Assembly (NCBI GenBank): GCA_016124945.1
Contig: WGMT01000010.1
Span: 1-57,919 of the forward strand
Length of the DNA: 57,919 bases
Direction: 5' to 3'
DNA from: a bacterium
GTDB taxonomy: Bacteria > Chloroflexota > Anaerolineae > Caldilineales > Caldilineaceae
Shown here: piece after piece, positions 22,210 through 30,108 of the stretch
Numbering within the stretch: the stretch's first letter is position 1
How the letters are laid out: every line of letters starts with the position of its first letter
Program-made: the position numbers and the translations under genes
The notes under the pieces: model-generated
Told to the model about the DNA's origin: nothing
What the model saw: only the letters and a program-made list of their open reading frames with translations
Database searches by the model: none

Positions 22210-22578
22210 TTACAGTGGCGGCATAAACCGTATCGCGGACCCGTCTGGCCTGGCTTCAATGTCGTGGAAGGTGGCAAGGAGGGCCATGATGTAGGTGTCT
22301 TGGGCTTTGGAGATGTCGATGACGCTGTGGATTTCGGGCAGGGTGACCCAGCCGCCCCATTTGTGGCGCAACATCCAGAAGTAGACTTTGATGACGTCGG
22401 TGATGTAGAGGTACTGCTCGCGGTGTTTTTGCCCGACTTCCAGGACGATGACCCAGTTGGCCCTGATGTTCTTTGCATAGACTCGGCGGATCCAGAATGG
22501 CCGCTTGCGCTTCAAGGTGTGAATGGGTTGATTGAGCAAACCGGCAAAGTGATCGCAGATGGATTGGAATATATGCAT
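22210..22578 (-). CDS. 122-aa hypothetical protein
   Basis: I choose ATG 22578 because GGAGG lies four bases upstream; the reading frame stays open farther but without a ribosome site. The protein starts MHIFQSICDHFAGLLNQPIH, continues with a basic stretch (LKRKRPFWIRRVY) and has aromatic strands (YLYITDVIKVYFWMLRHKWG). No family is recognised. It lies between a small HTH gene and the nuclease-like gene, so it may belong to the same defence unit. Confidence 0.6.
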   Translation of the reverse strand: MHIFQSICDHFAGLLNQPIHTLKRKRPFWIRRVYAKNIRANWVIVLEVGQKHREQYLYITDVIKVYFWMLRHKWGGWVTLPEIHSVIDISKAQDTYIMALLATFHDIEARPDGSAIRFMPPL

Positions 22579-22631
22579 CTCTCCTCCAAAGCTAGACAAA
22601 GCTGATTGCCAACGGCTGATAGGTGAGTGAG

Positions 22632-22868
22632 TTATAGAGTATCTCGATCTCGCTTCATGCCGTTGATGGCGTCTAACAGATCCGCTCGATGAAAGTGCCA
22701 TTTGTTGACATATTTCATGTGCCGGACATTCATTTCAAGGCACCAGTCAAGCAGTTTCTTGGCCGAATAACCAGTGGCTAAGCGTGCCTCTTCCATTGTG
22801 ATGTATTCTTGTATCAAGGCTTCCTGGCGCTGCTTGCGAAGCATATTAGGGGTAAGTTTTCTGGGCAT
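22632..22868 (-). CDS. 78-aa small helix-turn-helix protein
   Basis: The sequence TMEEARLATGYSAKKLLDWC followed by NVRHMKYVNKWHFHRADLLD has the look of a winged HTH of the excisionase/MerR type: helix, turn, helix, then a wing and a short helix. The N-terminus is basic (MPRKLTPNMLRKQRQE). ATG 22868 has no strong ribosome site. It could regulate the small-gene part of the operon or act in recombination. No integrase is present nearby. Confidence 0.55.
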   Translation of the reverse strand: MPRKLTPNMLRKQRQEALIQEYITMEEARLATGYSAKKLLDWCLEMNVRHMKYVNKWHFHRADLLDAINGMKRDRDTL

Positions 22869-22880
22869 AATGGGCGCTTC

Positions 22881-23147
22881 TTACTCGATCGGCCGCTTCC
22901 AGACAAACTCGATTGTGGACACATAGTCGGGCGTGAAGAAGAGATCTGAAAGATCCTCCCCGAAACTTGCGTCATCATCCTCGACTGCATTGCTTGCAAA
23001 AAATCTTTTCTTGACCTGTTTGAGTGGAAGCATCCCAACAAGCTCCCATCCCTGCGCTCCCATCTGATTCATAACATCTACTGGAATTCCATGTTTGTAG
23101 AGGTCCATGTTACTGGACCGCATTACGAAGTACTCCCAACGTTGCAT
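22881..23147 (-). CDS. DUF4177-like small protein, 88 aa
   Basis: I start at ATG 23147, eight bases after GGGAG. The protein opens MQRWEYFVMRSSNMDLYKHG and continues with MGAQGWELVGMLPLKQ, the DUF4177 pattern of W-E-Y near the start and GWELV in the middle. Members are small, of unknown function. The C-terminus has an acidic stretch (EDDDASFGEDLSD). It lies 12 bases upstream of the HTH gene on the same strand. Confidence 0.6.
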   Translation of the reverse strand: MQRWEYFVMRSSNMDLYKHGIPVDVMNQMGAQGWELVGMLPLKQVKKRFFASNAVEDDDASFGEDLSDLFFTPDYVSTIEFVWKRPIE

Positions 23148-23184
23148 GAATTTCACTCCCTTGCTGAAACGTATAGATTTACTG

Positions 23185-23305
23185 CTATTCGCTTTCACCC
23201 TCATCCTCGGTGACAAGCTCATCGCCGATGCGATACTTGATGTCGTAGGTGAGGATAAAGTCGAGATTTCGGGAAGGGATTGGCGGTGTCGCTGTGCCAG
23301 TCCCC
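23185..23305 (-). pseudogene. C-terminal remnant of an unidentified gene
   Basis: Directly after the hsdR stop, the same strand reads open for about 40 codons without a start codon, ending SRNLDFILTYDIKYRIGDEL followed by VTEDEGESE and TAG. Composition and pattern look like real protein, but the beginning is missing. It may be the tail of a gene deleted when hsdR was joined to its present neighbours. Confidence 0.4.
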
Positions 23306-26300
23306 CTACGCCACCTTTGGTATGACCCGCTCCAACGCTTCGAAGACCTCGTCAATCAACTGTTTTTTGCCGGCGAATAGTTCGTCAGGGCCGCCGGCGT
23401 GGAGGTGGCTGAAGGGTGGTTGGTAGAGGGCGGTGGCGTCGATGATGCCGCGCTGGGTGAGTTGGTCGATGATCATTTCGATGAAGCGGATCTGGGCGGC
23501 GGTAAGGCTGCGGTCGTTGAGGAATTGGCTGAAGGCGGCTTGGGCGGCGGCGCGGTCGAGGCCGACGAGGCTGCGCACGAAGTGGGCCAGGGTGGGCGCG
23601 CCGCTGCGGGCGACGAGGCCGGTGAGGAGGGTTTCGCCGTCGCCGTCGCCGATTTCGACGAGGGTTTGCTCCAGGCCTTTGAGATCGTGCGCGGTGAGGG
23701 GCTGGTTGGTGCGCAGGCGGTAGATGACCATGTGATCCTGGTGGTTGCGCAGGAAGTCGTTGACTTTCTTTTCGTACTGCGCGCCGGTCATGCGGGGGAT
23801 GTAGACGGGCTGCTCTTCGCGCACGGCAAGCACTTCGTCTTTGAAGTCGGTGTAGATGATGTTGCGCTTCTTTTTGTCGAGCAAGGGGACGAGTTGGCGC
23901 AGGCGGCGGCGGATCTCTTCCAGGGTCGCTGTGGTGATGCCGTCCCAAAATGTGGTTTCCTGCATGGCGCTGAGGAAGGCAAGCTGGGCGCGGATGGAGG
24001 GGATGGTGTCGCCCTTGGCCTCTAGCTGCATGGAGATCTCCACCACCTGCTGCCGGTGTCGCTCGTAGGCGGCGATGTCGCCTTCGGCCAGGGCCAACTG
24101 CATGCGCAAGAGGCGCAGATCGAAGTGACGCGATTCGATTTTGTCGGCTTCGATTTCGGCGGGGAGACCGGCCACGTCGCGGCGCAGGGTTTCGCGGTCG
24201 GGCTCGCTGAGGGCGTCCCAGGATGTGCGATCCTGGAAGCGTTCCACCGCTTGCAGGTGCATGCGCACGAGGAAGTTGTCGCGGTTCATGGCGGTGACTT
24301 CGCCGTGTAGGTCGTCGGTGAGGGATGCGCGCAGGGTGGCGTCGGGATCGAGATTGGGGTTGCCTTGCAGGTGACCGAGCAGATCGACGCGGGCCTGGAA
24401 GAGACGGACGCCGAGGGGGGCGCTGTCGCCGGTGATGATGCCCTCGGGGGTTTCACGGAAGAAGTCGAAGTTGAAGCAGAAATCGAAGACGCGGAAGTCT
24501 TCTTTGTGTTCGTCTGGGCCAAAGAGATCGGGGCAGAGGCGGGTGCCGCGGCCAATCATCTGCCAGAATTTGATCTTGGAGTAGACGGGTTTGAAGAAGA
24601 CCAGGTTGGCGACTTCGGGGACATCGATGCCGGTGTCGAGCATGTCGACGGAGATGGCGATGTGGGGCGCTTTCTCCTTCTGCGCAAAGTCGTCGATGAG
24701 GCTCTGGGCATATTTGGCGTAGTTGTCGATGACACGGGCAAAGTGGCCGGCATGGCTGGGATAGTGATGGTTGAAGCGGTCTTCGATGAACTGGGCGTGC
24801 TCGTGGTTGCGGGCAAAGATGATGGTCTTGGCCAGGCGGTCGCCGCCGTCGACCTTGTGACCGTTTTCCATGAGGTGTTGCAGAACTTTGTCGACGGTGT
24901 CTTTGTTGAAGAGCCAGCTATTGACGGCGGCGGCGTTGACCCGATCGGGGAGGGTGCCCGGCTCGACCTCGTCGCCCCAATCCAGGCTTTCCCACTGCGC
25001 CTTCTCTTCGTCGCTGAGTTTGTCGTAGTCGATGCCTTCGCGGGGGAATTTGAGATCCACCTGCTGCACACGGGGCGGCACCAGATAGCCGTCGTCGACG
25101 GCGGTTTGGAGTTCGTAGGCGTCGGTGGGTACACCTGGCTCCAGGTCGAAGAGATCGTAGGTGTTTCTATCCACCTCTTCACGGGGTGTGGCGGTAAGCC
25201 CCACGAGGAGGGAATCGAAGTAGCGGAAGATGGCCCCGTATTTTTGATAGACGGAGCGGTGGGCCTCGTCGATGATGACCAGATCGAAATGACCGACGCC
25301 GAAGCGGGCTTCATCGCTTTTGGCGTCGTTGATCAGCCCCATCATGGTGGGGTAGGTGCAGACGTAGACGCGGCCCTCGGTGTTCTTCTCGGTGACAAGG
25401 TTGACGGGGCTGGATTCGGGCAGGTGGGCTTTGAAGGCGTTCGAAGCTTGATTGACCAGAGAGACGCGGTCGGCGAGGAAGAGGGCGCGCTTGACCCAGC
25501 CGGCGCGTTGCAGCACATCTACCAGGGCGATGGCGGTGCGGGTTTTGCCGGTGCCGGTGGCCATGACCAGCAGCCCTTTGCGGCGGCGCTGCGCCAACTG
25601 GGCGAAGATGCTGCCGATGGCGCGCTTCTGGTAGTAGCGTTCGACGATGGCGTCTTTGACCTGGGCCACGTCGAGGGGCTGGCGCTGGGCGCGGCGGATG
25701 ATGAGGCGGGCCAGTTCGTCCTTTTTGTAGAAGCCGGCCACCTGGCGCGGGGGATAGAAGGTGTCGTCCCATAGCCAGGTGGTGTAGCCGTTGGTGTAGA
25801 AAATGAGGGGGCGTTGCCCGTGCATGGCTTCGAGGCAGTCGGCGTAGAGTTTGGCCTGCTGCTGCCCTACCTGGGGCGCGGCGGTGGTCTTTTTGGCTTC
25901 GACCAGGGCCAGCGGTTTGCCGTCGTCGCCCCAGAGGACGTAATCGACATAGCCGACGCCGTGGGCGTTGGGCATGCCGGTGACTTCGTATTCCTTGTCA
26001 CGGCGCTGATCCAGCGGCCAGCCGGCGCGGCGTAGCTCGACATCGATGAGATAGCGGCGGGTGTCGGCTTCGGAATAGTCGTGGGTGTCCTCAGTTTGGG
26101 CGGAGGCGGCGCGGGTGGCGGCCAGTTGGGCGCGCAGCGCCTGCAATTCGGCGTCGAGGGCGTCGTGCTTCTGTTGGTACTTGAGCGCTTCCTCATTCTG
26201 GGCGGCCAGACGCTGGGCCAACGCCTCTAACTCGGCGCGGGGGACGACATCGCCGCCGACAGGGGCAGCGGGGACACGGTCATCGTTCCAGGCCGCGCCT

Positions 26301-26689
26301 GCCCGCGACGCATCGGGGCGGTAGGTGCGGGTGAGCCAGTAACAGAGGTGATGCAGTTCTTTGACCACCTGCATGGCGTCGTAGTCGGTGATGGGCTGCG
26401 GGCGGTGCACGGCCTGGTTGCCCACCTTCTGAATCACACGCGCCTTCTGAAAGACCGCCTCGGGCAGCAGGTTCTGGAAAGTCGGCTCATGCAGCAGCGC
26501 GTTCAGGTTCTGATCGTAAGGCATGCGCAGCCCGGCGTCGTGACGGTAGAGCCAGTGCACGATGCTTTCAAGGGTGAAGCGGGCATGAAAACAGGCGGCG
26601 CGTGGGTCACCTTTGACGTGACTCTCCGCTCGCGTGGCGGATTCGGCGATCTCAGCGAAGTCGGACGGCATGAAGGCGAAATTGGTCAT
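23306..26689 (-). CDS. hsdR: type I restriction enzyme R subunit, 1127 aa
   Basis: HsdR moves DNA through the complex with ATP and cuts it. The N-terminus (1-125) is DUF4145-like. The nuclease has VDYVLWGDDGKPLALVEAKK (about 248-267), a PD-(D/E)xK site. The helicase has ATGTGKT (377-383), DEAH (474-477), a GLTATP motif III and IGRGTRLCP motif VI. The C-terminal part resembles the EcoEI class and would contact the methylase. No break was found. It follows hsdS with a gap of six bases, so hsdM-hsdS-hsdR form one operon. A strand-mate remnant and small genes follow. Confidence 0.95.
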   Translation of the reverse strand: MTNFAFMPSDFAEIAESATRAESHVKGDPRAACFHARFTLESIVHWLYRHDAGLRMPYDQNLNALLHEPTFQNLLPEAVFQKARVIQKVGNQAVHRPQPITDYDAMQVVKELHHLCYWLTRTYRPDASRAGAAWNDDRVPAAPVGGDVVPRAELEALAQRLAAQNEEALKYQQKHDALDAELQALRAQLAATRAASAQTEDTHDYSEADTRRYLIDVELRRAGWPLDQRRDKEYEVTGMPNAHGVGYVDYVLWGDDGKPLALVEAKKTTAAPQVGQQQAKLYADCLEAMHGQRPLIFYTNGYTTWLWDDTFYPPRQVAGFYKKDELARLIIRRAQRQPLDVAQVKDAIVERYYQKRAIGSIFAQLAQRRRKGLLVMATGTGKTRTAIALVDVLQRAGWVKRALFLADRVSLVNQASNAFKAHLPESSPVNLVTEKNTEGRVYVCTYPTMMGLINDAKSDEARFGVGHFDLVIIDEAHRSVYQKYGAIFRYFDSLLVGLTATPREEVDRNTYDLFDLEPGVPTDAYELQTAVDDGYLVPPRVQQVDLKFPREGIDYDKLSDEEKAQWESLDWGDEVEPGTLPDRVNAAAVNSWLFNKDTVDKVLQHLMENGHKVDGGDRLAKTIIFARNHEHAQFIEDRFNHHYPSHAGHFARVIDNYAKYAQSLIDDFAQKEKAPHIAISVDMLDTGIDVPEVANLVFFKPVYSKIKFWQMIGRGTRLCPDLFGPDEHKEDFRVFDFCFNFDFFRETPEGIITGDSAPLGVRLFQARVDLLGHLQGNPNLDPDATLRASLTDDLHGEVTAMNRDNFLVRMHLQAVERFQDRTSWDALSEPDRETLRRDVAGLPAEIEADKIESRHFDLRLLRMQLALAEGDIAAYERHRQQVVEISMQLEAKGDTIPSIRAQLAFLSAMQETTFWDGITTATLEEIRRRLRQLVPLLDKKKRNIIYTDFKDEVLAVREEQPVYIPRMTGAQYEKKVNDFLRNHQDHMVIYRLRTNQPLTAHDLKGLEQTLVEIGDGDGETLLTGLVARSGAPTLAHFVRSLVGLDRAAAQAAFSQFLNDRSLTAAQIRFIEMIIDQLTQRGIIDATALYQPPFSHLHAGGPDELFAGKKQLIDEVFEALERVIPKVA

Positions 26690-26695
26690 GGGCGT

Positions 26696-27880
26696 TTACA
26701 GTTCTCCGTTGAACGCTCGTGATTGCAGGGAGGCGAAGAGGGTGTCTAGTTCGGCTAGATGGGCGTGCATCCGTTCTTTTTGGCGCTCAATAGATTCGAC
26801 AATAGCAGCGAAGCGGCGTTGAAGTTGAAGGGGCGGGAGAGGAATATCAAATTCCAACACTTCTGCTTTAGTTATCGCTTGCCGCGTTGCACCGCTTTCT
26901 CCGATACGAAGTAACCTACGTTTAGTCGAATCAGTCAACAGCGCTTTCTCAAGATATTTCGCATCCAGATCCTGGGTAGGGCGAATTATGCATACGTGTT
27001 GGTTAACACGGGCGGGAAGTACTTCCTTCGGAGCGCGACATACACGAGCAACCGAGGCTCCTGTGATATTCAGAAGTACATCATCGACCTCAATTTCAAC
27101 GTTTGACAGCTTTTGAGCTTGAGAATCGTCAATTCGAGCAAGTTCTTTCCATTGAAACTCGCCGTCCCTCACATTCATGCTACGAATCAACGCAATGCCC
27201 TCAGACTTATAGGATTCTGCTCCTCCTCTAGGGGTTGCGCCACTTCCTACTTTCGACGTGTGATCTCCGATCATACTCACTTCCCACCCCATAGGATTGG
27301 TGACCGGATCGCCGAACATGTCGAGGAAAGTGGATTGGAGGAGGGCGTCGAGCTCGGCCAGGGCGGCGCGGCGCTTGGCGCGCAAGGCGTCCGCCGCATC
27401 CAGAATCCCCGCAATCCGCTTCTGCTCCGTCAACGGGGGGAGGGGGATTTGTATCTCCTCTACAATCCTTTTCGATACTTCCTTAAATGTAGCCCCACGC
27501 CCCAATTGTTCTATGGCTTGCTTATGAACTTTGAGCCACCAATAGAGGAAATCGGGATAGATTTGCCCATTGCGGGGCACCATGCTCTTGAATCCCTGGT
27601 TTGTACAAACAGGAATTGAATTGATTGCGACCAAACCGATTGGAGCACGAGAGCTAAACAGAACGGACTGTGCTGGAAGCATCTTTGCAGAGCAGCTACG
27701 TAGACCTGCATCCGTTATCTTCCGTGGCGTATCGTTGAGGTACTTCTGTCCAAGCTCACTCAAGTCTTTAGGTGTGACCCAGGGAATATCGCCATCCCAA
27801 AAGGCTGGATTTCCAGTTTTGGGCGTAGAGCCAGAGACCACTTCACAAACATCTCCAATAGAGGCAGTTGGCCACTTCAT
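26696..27880 (-). CDS. hsdS: type I restriction specificity subunit, 394 aa
   Basis: HsdS carries two target recognition domains, one for each half of a split DNA site. The first begins KWPTASIGDVCEVVSGSTPK and ends with the conserved IQIPLPPLTEQKRIAGILDA helix. The second begins WEVSMIGDHTSKVGSGATPR and ends FDIPLPPLQLQRRFAAIVES. The ATG overlaps the hsdM stop (ATGA). Both halves appear complete. The recognition regions are AT-richer than the rest of the operon, as is usual for exchanged specificity domains. Confidence 0.95.
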   Translation of the reverse strand: MKWPTASIGDVCEVVSGSTPKTGNPAFWDGDIPWVTPKDLSELGQKYLNDTPRKITDAGLRSCSAKMLPAQSVLFSSRAPIGLVAINSIPVCTNQGFKSMVPRNGQIYPDFLYWWLKVHKQAIEQLGRGATFKEVSKRIVEEIQIPLPPLTEQKRIAGILDAADALRAKRRAALAELDALLQSTFLDMFGDPVTNPMGWEVSMIGDHTSKVGSGATPRGGAESYKSEGIALIRSMNVRDGEFQWKELARIDDSQAQKLSNVEIEVDDVLLNITGASVARVCRAPKEVLPARVNQHVCIIRPTQDLDAKYLEKALLTDSTKRRLLRIGESGATRQAITKAEVLEFDIPLPPLQLQRRFAAIVESIERQKERMHAHLAELDTLFASLQSRAFNGEL

Positions 27881-29403
27881 CCCAACATCTCCTCAAGTTC
27901 GTGTTGCCCCTCGGCGATCTCCGCTTCCAACCGCGCCAGCCGCTTCAAAATCTCGCGCGGCGCATCGTGTTCCACGGCCTCGTATTCGATTTCCTTGTAG
28001 CGGTTGATAGAAAGGTCATAGTCGTTGGCGCGGAGTTCGGAACTCGGAACGCAGAATGACTGATCGGTGCGCTTCCTCTCCAATTCACCGTTCCGCGCTT
28101 CGCCTTCCCCGTTCCGCGCTCCGCCTTCCCCGTTCCACGCCTTCCAGCGCGCCAGAATGTCGGGCAGATCGCTCTTCTCCGCCTGCGGCGTGCGCTTGTC
28201 GTCCAACGAAAAGCCGTCGGCCTGCATGTCGTAGAACCAGACGTGATCGGTGCCGCCGGAGTTGGTCTTGGTGAAGAAGAGAATGGCGGTGGAGACCCCG
28301 GCGTAGGGTTTGAAGACGCCGGAGGGCATGGAGATGACGGCGTCGAGCTTCTGATCGTCTACGAGGATGCGGCGCAGCGTCTTGTGGGCGTTGGATGAGC
28401 CGAAGAGCACGCCGTCGGGCACGATGACGGCGGCGCGTCCGCCTGTCTGCAAGAGGCGCAAGAAGAGGGCGACGAAGAGCAGTTCGGTTTTTTTGGTTTT
28501 GACGATCTGCTGCAAGTCTTTGGCGGTGGACTCGTAGTCGAGGCTACCGGCGAAAGGTGGGTTGGCCAGGATGAGGGAAAAGCGCTCGGCGTCGTTTTCG
28601 TCGGCCTGGGCCAGCGAATCTTTGTAGCGGATGTCGGGGTTTTCGACGCCGTGGAGGAGCATGTTCATGCTGCCGATGCGCAACATGGTGGCGTCGAAGT
28701 CGTAGCCGTGGAAAGTGCCCTGGTTGAACTTGCGGCGGCTCTCGTCGCTGCGATAGATGGCGTCGCCGTGGTGGGTTTGCAGGTATTCGGAGGCGGCAAT
28801 CAAGAAGCCGGCGGTGCCACAGGCGGGATCGCAGATGACGTCTGTGGGCGTGGGGGCGGTCATATCGACCATGAGCTTGATGATGTGGCGGGGGGTGCGG
28901 AATTGTCCGTTCTGCCCGGCGGAGGCGATTTTGCCCAGCATGTATTCGTAGAGATCGCCCTGGGTGTCGCGATCGTGCATGGGGATGCTGTCGAGCTGGT
29001 CGACGACGTTGGCCAGGACGCGCGGGGCGGGCATCATGAAGATGGCGTCGCGCATGTGGTGGGCGTAGGTGGAGTCGCCGTTTTCGGTGGTGTGGCCGTT
29101 GCTGCCCATGGTTTTGATAAAGGGAAAGACCTTGTCGCGCACGGTCTCGTACATGGGTTCGGGTGCGGTCTGTTTGAAGCGCGACCAGCGCAGCGCCTGC
29201 TGATCGGGCGTGAAGATGGGGTCCTCGATGGGGGTGCCCAGGCGTGCGGCTTTGCTCTCGCGCAGGGTGTGCAGTTCGTCGAGCCGTTTGATGAAGAGGA
29301 GGTAGGTCAACTGTTCGATGACGGAGAGCGGGTTGGAGATGCCGCCCGACCACATGGTGTCCCAGATGCGGTCAACTTTGGAGCGAATTTCGCCTGTAAT
29401 CAT
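27877..29403 (-). CDS. hsdM: type I restriction methylase subunit, 508 aa
   Basis: HsdM adds methyl groups to adenine N6 in the site chosen by HsdS. The HsdM N-terminal helical domain is at 1-140. DPACGTAGF (192-200) is motif I for S-adenosylmethionine and NPPF (281-284) is motif IV. Residues about 424-445 (NGEGGARNGEGEARNGELER) are a low-complexity insert coming from short repeats in the DNA, placed before the conserved ANDYDLSINRYKE. The start is ATG 29403 with a weak site. It is the first gene of the minus-strand defence operon. Confidence 0.95.
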   Translation of the reverse strand: MITGEIRSKVDRIWDTMWSGGISNPLSVIEQLTYLLFIKRLDELHTLRESKAARLGTPIEDPIFTPDQQALRWSRFKQTAPEPMYETVRDKVFPFIKTMGSNGHTTENGDSTYAHHMRDAIFMMPAPRVLANVVDQLDSIPMHDRDTQGDLYEYMLGKIASAGQNGQFRTPRHIIKLMVDMTAPTPTDVICDPACGTAGFLIAASEYLQTHHGDAIYRSDESRRKFNQGTFHGYDFDATMLRIGSMNMLLHGVENPDIRYKDSLAQADENDAERFSLILANPPFAGSLDYESTAKDLQQIVKTKKTELLFVALFLRLLQTGGRAAVIVPDGVLFGSSNAHKTLRRILVDDQKLDAVISMPSGVFKPYAGVSTAILFFTKTNSGGTDHVWFYDMQADGFSLDDKRTPQAEKSDLPDILARWKAWNGEGGARNGEGEARNGELERKRTDQSFCVPSSELRANDYDLSINRYKEIEYEAVEHDAPREILKRLARLEAEIAEGQHELEEMLG

Positions 29404-29443
29404 GCAATGTCAATCACTTTCCAATGGAGGGGGAGGGTTGCAC

Positions 29444-29482
29444 AAAAAAAGCCGCGTACCGAATGGTCTTCGGCGTGCGGCT
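29444..29482 (-). terminator. intrinsic terminator upstream of hsdM
   Basis: On the minus strand AGCCGC and GCGGCT close a stem with inner arms CCGAA and TTCGG, followed by seven T. It would end any minus-strand transcript arriving from the right before hsdM, so hsdM needs its own promoter between it and 29403, or read-through. Confidence 0.65.
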
Positions 29483-29484
29483 CG

Positions 29485-29583
29485 TTGGTCTGGCTGTACG
29501 GTGTGTGATACAATTGTTCTACGTTCCTGGGCCGCAACCAGGGATATCTAAAGCGCTGACCTGGCGGGGTCGGCGCTTTTTTT
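29485..29583 (+). ncRNA. candidate small RNA with its own promoter and terminator
   Basis: TTGGTC (29485-29490), an 18-base spacer and TACAAT (29509-29514) make a promoter on the plus strand. About 60 bases later a 10-bp stem (AGCGCTGACC with GGTCGGCGCT, 29552-29577) runs into a T-run. Between them a small hairpin (CCTGG/CCAGG, 29526-29542) is the only structure. No ORF fits. The RNA would be transcribed divergently from hsdM. Confidence 0.45.
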
Positions 29584-29700
29584 ATTGGTGGGCCATGCGT
29601 AGATGGGTTCGTTGTTGGTGGAGGCGGGAAGATGGCACTCCGGGGCCCTGTTCTGTTAAGGGTGAGTTTAGCATAGGGCAGGGATGGGGGCAAGTGGGGG

Positions 29701-29766
29701 GAAAGTGGCAGGTGGCGGGTAGCAGCTGGCAGTTAGGCCAGAGGGGAACCCCTCCCTAACCCTGGT
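29701..29766. repeat. partial dispersed repeats (families B and A)
   Basis: A family B fragment (GGCGGGTAGCAGCTGGCAGT) is followed by a family A start (ACCCCTCCCTAACCCTGG) without its second half. The rest of 29584-29837 shows nothing else recognisable. Confidence 0.6.
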
Positions 29767-29837
29767 ATGTTGACGGGATGGCAGGGGATTGAGGGCTGGG
29801 AAACCCGGCGACTTGAGCCTGGCGCCGACGGTATTCG

Positions 29838-30083
29838 CTAATTTTCTATAGGGTAGCCACCACACTCGTTTGCTTGGATCCAGTTTGGATCCTTGTCATT
29901 CAGGAAATTGATGATGTCTGGGTGAGTGACTTCTAGAAAGCAGTTCTCGAACAAGTCTAGACTAATATAGCTATTTTTGATGTCTAGCGTCTGTCGGCTT
30001 TTGAGTTCACCAATCTCGGGGGAGATGCTTGTCACCGCAGTCACGCACCAGTCACGTAGGGCGGGTAGGATGTGGGTAGCCAT
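29838..30083 (-). CDS. 81-aa hypothetical protein, AT-rich
   Basis: The frame ATG 30083 encodes MATHILPALRDWCVTAVTSI, then SYISLDLFENCFLEVTHPDI and a C-terminus NECGGYPIEN. Residue choice looks like a folded protein. The region is AT-richer than its neighbours. The start is divergent from the large secreted protein only 25 bases away and has no good ribosome site. I do not recognise it. A small immunity-type protein or a remnant of a longer gene are both possible. Confidence 0.4.
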   Translation of the reverse strand: MATHILPALRDWCVTAVTSISPEIGELKSRQTLDIKNSYISLDLFENCFLEVTHPDIINFLNDKDPNWIQANECGGYPIEN

Positions 30084-30108
30084 TTTTCATCGAAAGGAAA
30101 CCCACACT

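Noticed and set aside
24365..25774. Plus-strand ORF of 469 codons opposite hsdR
   Set aside because: It is antisense to intact helicase motifs and is Val/Asp/Gly-rich shadow text.
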